Positions 60,060 to 64,000 of a DNA stretch of 64,000 bases are shown here, piece by piece. Source of the stretch: Merluccius polli (taxonomy: Eukaryota; Chordata; Actinopteri; Gadiformes; Merlucciidae); contig JAOPHQ010004851.1 of assembly GCA_030340625.1 (NCBI GenBank), positions 198,501 to 262,500 on the forward strand, read 5' to 3'. The first letter of the stretch is position 1. Every line of letters starts with the position of its first letter. A model generated the notes under the pieces. It did not search any database, was not told where the DNA came from, and saw only the letters and a list, made by a program, of their open reading frames with translations. Position numbers and translations under genes: made by a program.

Positions 60060-60060
<1 letters not shown>
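58090..60060. other. Intergenic repeats
   Basis: Contains a GT tract (58937-58972), a TA tract (59178-59229), a short direct duplication of GGCGTCCCCTGCTGCGTT (59730 and 59753) and filler. The 58200-58445 block (CACCCCCTCCCAAGATATTG ... GTACCTCCGTTTGAGAACCA) resembles a dispersed repeat end. No gene seen. Confidence 0.45.
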
Positions 60061-60582
<522 letters not shown>

Positions 60583-61470
60583 ATATACTTTAAACAAACA
60601 TTTGAATAGGTGAGCCTATAATGAAAATATGGTCCTTTTACATTCTGTTAAATATATAATTGTAAGTAACTTTATTCCCAGGCATAATATATAGGCATGC
60701 TCTTGTACCTTTAACTTTAAAATGTATTTAGACTTGTATGAACTAACAGTCGGACCAATAGACCAAAAAGCGACCCATGCTGTAACTTAAGGCTTTAAAG
60801 CTCTTTCTGTTCAATAGTCTGCGTTGGAATATTTCATGTTAATTTGCAACACACAATTATTATATTATTTATTTGTATTGTATTACTGTATATCAGAGAG
60901 AGAGAGGGAGAGAGAGAGTCTTCTGCATATGGATACTGTACATGCAGAAAGTACTGCAGTACCGATGCAGTGCTCTTTCGCTGTTATATATACGCACTCT
61001 TTAAATCTTTCAATAGGAGTTTTAAATTATGAACACTCATTAAATATGTACACCACATGGTCAATCTGTAGGCTGTATAGTGGGGTTTATTCTGCAGATA
61101 CTTAACTTGCCTCATGGGCTCAAACTGCAGTGTTATATAAGACACGATGCGTTTTTTTTGTTGCATACATGTGTGTGTGTGTGTTTAAGTAACAGAATGT
61201 ACATATGTTGTTTTTGGTAGTTTGTCTTCATTTGGGTGTTGGTTGCATTTTTCTTAACAAAATGACGTCTACTTTATTCGTTCTTGTCGTTTTTATTGTT
61301 GTATTTGCATTACGGTTGGGGTAACTACTGTCAATGATGTCACAGCAGCGTGTCTGCTGTGGGTTATCATTTGCTTTGAGAAACACTAAGTCTTTAACAT
61401 GCACCATCATTTCTTCAGCTTTAAGATAAACAAACGAGACAACCGGGGCACAGGCATTGTGAAGAATCTG
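60583..61470. other. Intergenic, nothing recognised
   Basis: AT-rich sequence with a short GA run (60895-60918) and a short GT run (61169-61183). No exon-like segment was found on either strand. Confidence 0.5.
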
Positions 61471-61474
61471 CCTC

Positions 61475-62087
61475 TTTATTGATGTGTGAAGAGCAGTACA
61501 AAGTAAAACCAATCCACGTTTTGGTTTTCAAAAAAGGATTTCCAAACAATCAGTGCTCCAAAAGGCCCAAACCCCGACCGAAAAACAATACCAAACGATA
61601 CCTTGTATCAGCCATGACACGATCCACACGCTTGACAGGGACTCAACAACACCACAGACCACTTCACTTCACTAACCACTAGGGGCAGCACCATTTTTTA
61701 AATCAGTTTATTTTTAAATCTGGGGTAACTTGGTGGGGTTACATTGGGGTGTAGATGTGATGTGTGAACAGAACAAGGTGAGGGATACTGGACTCACATG
61801 AAGGTGAAGGTGGAGAAACTCATGGTTGGGTGGGAAAGGGGCGGGGGGGGGGCAGGACAACAACAGTGATAGATTAACAGAACTGGCTACTTTTATTTCT
61901 TTCAAAAGAATACTACTTACTTTTAATTCATCATTTTTTTGGCATGGAGCACAATGGAGCGAGTGTCCTTGTTTGTTTATTTCTTTGTTGGTTGCCACGG
62001 CAGCCAGTAACCATGGCATCCGTAATGCATCTCACTGCCTCTCTTCCACTTCCATTTTTTTTAAAATTTGCTTTCTTTCTTTACATT
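61475..62087 (-). other. Transketolase gene 3' UTR with polyadenylation signal
   Basis: On the minus strand the stop is followed by about 600 bases without coding signal, ending at AATAAA (complement of 61475-61480). Confidence 0.7.
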
Positions 62088-62275
62088 TCACTTGTTGTTG
62101 GCGGAGGTGCTGAGCACCTTGCGGACCGCCTGTGCGATGGCGTCGCGGTCGATGCCGAAGATGCGCAGCAGCTCCTGCGGCTTTCCGCTGCGGGGGACCT
62201 GTGACACGGCCATGCGGTGCACGCTGAAGCCCGTCTCGTTGGCCACCGCCGCACACACCGCCTCGCCGAGACCCC
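62088..62275 (-). CDS. Transketolase, last coding exon only
   Basis: Transketolase is the thiamine-diphosphate enzyme of the non-oxidative pentose phosphate pathway in the cytosol. The exon starts after an acceptor (AG at 62277-62276) and ends at TGA (62090-62088). It encodes the conserved C-terminus: GLGEAVCAAVANETGFSV, then VPRSGKPQELLRIFGIDRDA and IAQAVRKVLS. Human TKT reads very similarly (RVPRSGKP, MFGIDRDAIAQAV). It converges toward nsun5. The preceding exon (expected to end in VEDHY.EG) is not found up to 64000, so the gene continues outside or the intron is long. Which paralogue (tkt or a tkt-like copy) cannot be decided from one exon. Confidence 0.9.
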
Positions 62276-62970
62276 CTGGGGAGAGGCAGGAAAGAGAGAT
62301 GAGACACTGCAGAACTGTGGTTACCAACCTTTGACTTTAGGCGTACTATCGAGACCTTTCGTGGACCACCTCATATGCAAACGGTAAAAAAATATATAAA
62401 TACACATGCGGTGGATGAGCAAAGAGTGCCAGCGCCTCCTTTATTCATAAGAATTACTTGTGAATAAACAAGTAACAGTGGAAAGATGAAGTCAGCAACA
62501 CTGCTTATGCAAATGAACACAAAACATCAATGGAAAACATGGTGGACTGCACAAAGTGACCCTATTTTTGAAACAATAAGCCATAAAACTAGATTTACTA
62601 AATATTTGTTGTCTATACTATTTTTTCTATTATTGTAAATTTGTCTATTTCAAGAATCTTACTTCCGGTACCCTCGCGTACCACAGGTTGAAAAGCGCTG
62701 CTAGCGAAGACATTTTGCTCTCTATTCACTATTAATCAGAGGCCTCTATCCAAAGTGACGTACAGTGAATGAATTCAGATGCAGGTTGTTAAGGAGGAGT
62801 TCGAGGTTAAGGCATCTTGCTCAAGGAAGGATGCCTACTACTCCCAATCCACGACACTATCCTGCCCCGGTTCTTTCTTTCTCTTAAACCTTAATTTCCT
62901 TAATCGTTATTCAGTATTTCTTTCTTTCTCCCTTTTGTCATTGCTTCCTTTGTTCATTAATTAATTGTCT
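62276..62970 (-). other. Transketolase intron with SINE-like piece
   Basis: No exon is seen. A repeat-like segment (ATCCAAAGTGACGTACAGTG to CACTATCCTGCCCCGGTTC, about 62748-62872) matches the SINE-like family noted at 53385. Confidence 0.45.
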
Positions 62971-63062
62971 GTCCCTCCCTCCCTCCCTCCCTCCCTCCCT
63001 CCCTCCCTCCCTCCCTCCCTCCCTCCCTCCCTCCCTCCCTCCCTCCCTCCCTCCCTCCCTCC
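62971..63062. repeat. CCCT microsatellite
   Basis: Pure CCCT tetranucleotide tract of about 90 bp. Confidence 0.97.
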
Positions 63063-63374
63063 TTTCCTTCCTACACCTCCTTCCTCTCGTCCTCCTCCTG
63101 TCACGTTAGATAACTCACGCCTCGCTGGAGAGTGTTCGCCAGCGGTGACCTGATCTGGCCCGACGGGAGAGACAACGCCCTTCCACTCCCCTACCCGCCC
63201 CCTCCCCCTCTCCTTTTCTCACTCTTTCACCCTCCATCTCTCACTCCTTCACACACCTCACTCGCTTCATTCACACCTCTCCTCCCTGTGTCAACCCTTC
63301 AGTTGTCTACTTTAGTTCCCCCTAACGCAAAACAAGCTCCGTGGATTATAAGTCACCACATCATTGTTTTTTCT

Positions 63375-63503
<129 letters not shown>

Positions 63504-63733
63504 TTTTGGACGCCATGTTGTAGTGATGTTGGTATGTAGGTCACTTGGTGCCCAAAGGCCAGAGATTAAATTAAAAATCACACAGCCGCCACTCTCCTCC
63601 CCTCCATCTATCCAAATATGTATCCCCTCTATCCAATATCTCTCTATCTATTATCTCTGTACTACACTCATCTAATATCTCTGTATCTATGGTCTGTCTG
63701 TCTCTCTCTCTCTCTCTCCATCCTCTGATACAG

Positions 63734-63853
63734 TGTGAAGCCGGTCAGCAGCCGCCCCCTTCACTGCAGTGATTTTGGTTCACTGTCGGTCGAAGCCCTC
63801 GCCGCTCCCAACAAGCTGCCTGTCCAGTGGACACAGACGTCGTTCATCGTTGA
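63734..63853 (+). other. Possible unassigned coding exon
   Basis: A 120-base segment between a good acceptor (GATACAG) and a strong donor (gtgagta at 63854). One frame is open (VKPVSSRPLHCSDFGSLS, then APNKLPVQWTQTSFIV); the others contain stops. No family recognised. It could also be an antisense coincidence within the transketolase gene. Confidence 0.3.
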
Positions 63854-64000
63854 GTGAGTACGGGGCAGACTTTGCTTTTTGGTTTATATTTTTTGGTTCT
63901 CATCATATTTTGGGGGAAATGGTATGGAAAGTAGTTAGTATGATGCTAACAGACATTTCATATTTAGACAGTGGTTTTGGAAATCACTTTCATCACAGTT

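Noticed and set aside
63132..63200. Coding-like reading WRVFASGDLIWPDGRDNA
   Set aside because: Attractive text, but an in-frame stop lies just upstream, no donor follows, and the frame runs into pyrimidine repeats; not enough to call an exon.

Overview
This is a vertebrate, almost certainly teleost fish, nuclear genome window. Genes are split into many short exons with GT-AG introns. Long CA, GA, CT and TA microsatellites are everywhere, the intergenic DNA is full of hAT-, TTAA- and DIRS-type element remnants, and the recognisable proteins are vertebrate. I assembled each gene by hand from splice sites and reading phase; no alignment was run.

Layout. (1) 0.56-8.56 kb, plus strand: l3mbtl1, a chromatin reader with three MBT repeats, a C2HC zinc finger and a SAM domain; the 5' exons are missing or unrecognised. 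(2) 8.6-23.4 kb: l3mbtl1 3' UTR, then a repeat-rich accessory stretch. It holds a stack of nested insertions (a 3.4 kb hAT-type composite carrying a 1.27 kb foldback made of TTACGTAA/TTACGCAA words), a DIRS-like tyrosine-recombinase retroelement remnant, a dead hAT transposase fragment, and minus-strand gene-like remnants beside a nearly perfect 99-bp inverted repeat. (3) 23.4-36.0 kb, plus strand: sgk2, a complete AGC-family kinase (361 aa). (4) 36.7-39.5 kb, minus strand: a phase-consistent chain of five exons encoding the C-terminus of a protein I do not recognise. (5) 40.1-51.5 kb, plus strand: the most interesting gene. Three Myb repeats of A/B-Myb type are spliced in frame, through an acidic/lysine repeat linker, to a ZBED-like hAT transposase body whose active site is degraded (about 992 aa). 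(6) 52.0-55.5 kb, plus strand: nsun5, an rRNA m5C methyltransferase with an added charged C-terminal tail. (7) 55.5-61.5 kb: intergenic repeats and a GC/CCAAT-box-rich island. (8) 61.47-62.28 kb, minus strand: last exon and 3' UTR of a transketolase gene. (9) 63.7 kb: one unassigned exon-like segment.

The order l3mbtl1 - sgk2 - Myb gene resembles human 20q13.12 (L3MBTL1 - SGK2 - IFT52 - MYBL2). The Myb-hAT gene therefore sits where a mybl2-type gene is expected, while ift52 is not seen. The best candidate for something undescribed is this Myb-transposase fusion, followed by the bZIP-site-like foldback array and the composite hAT that carries it.
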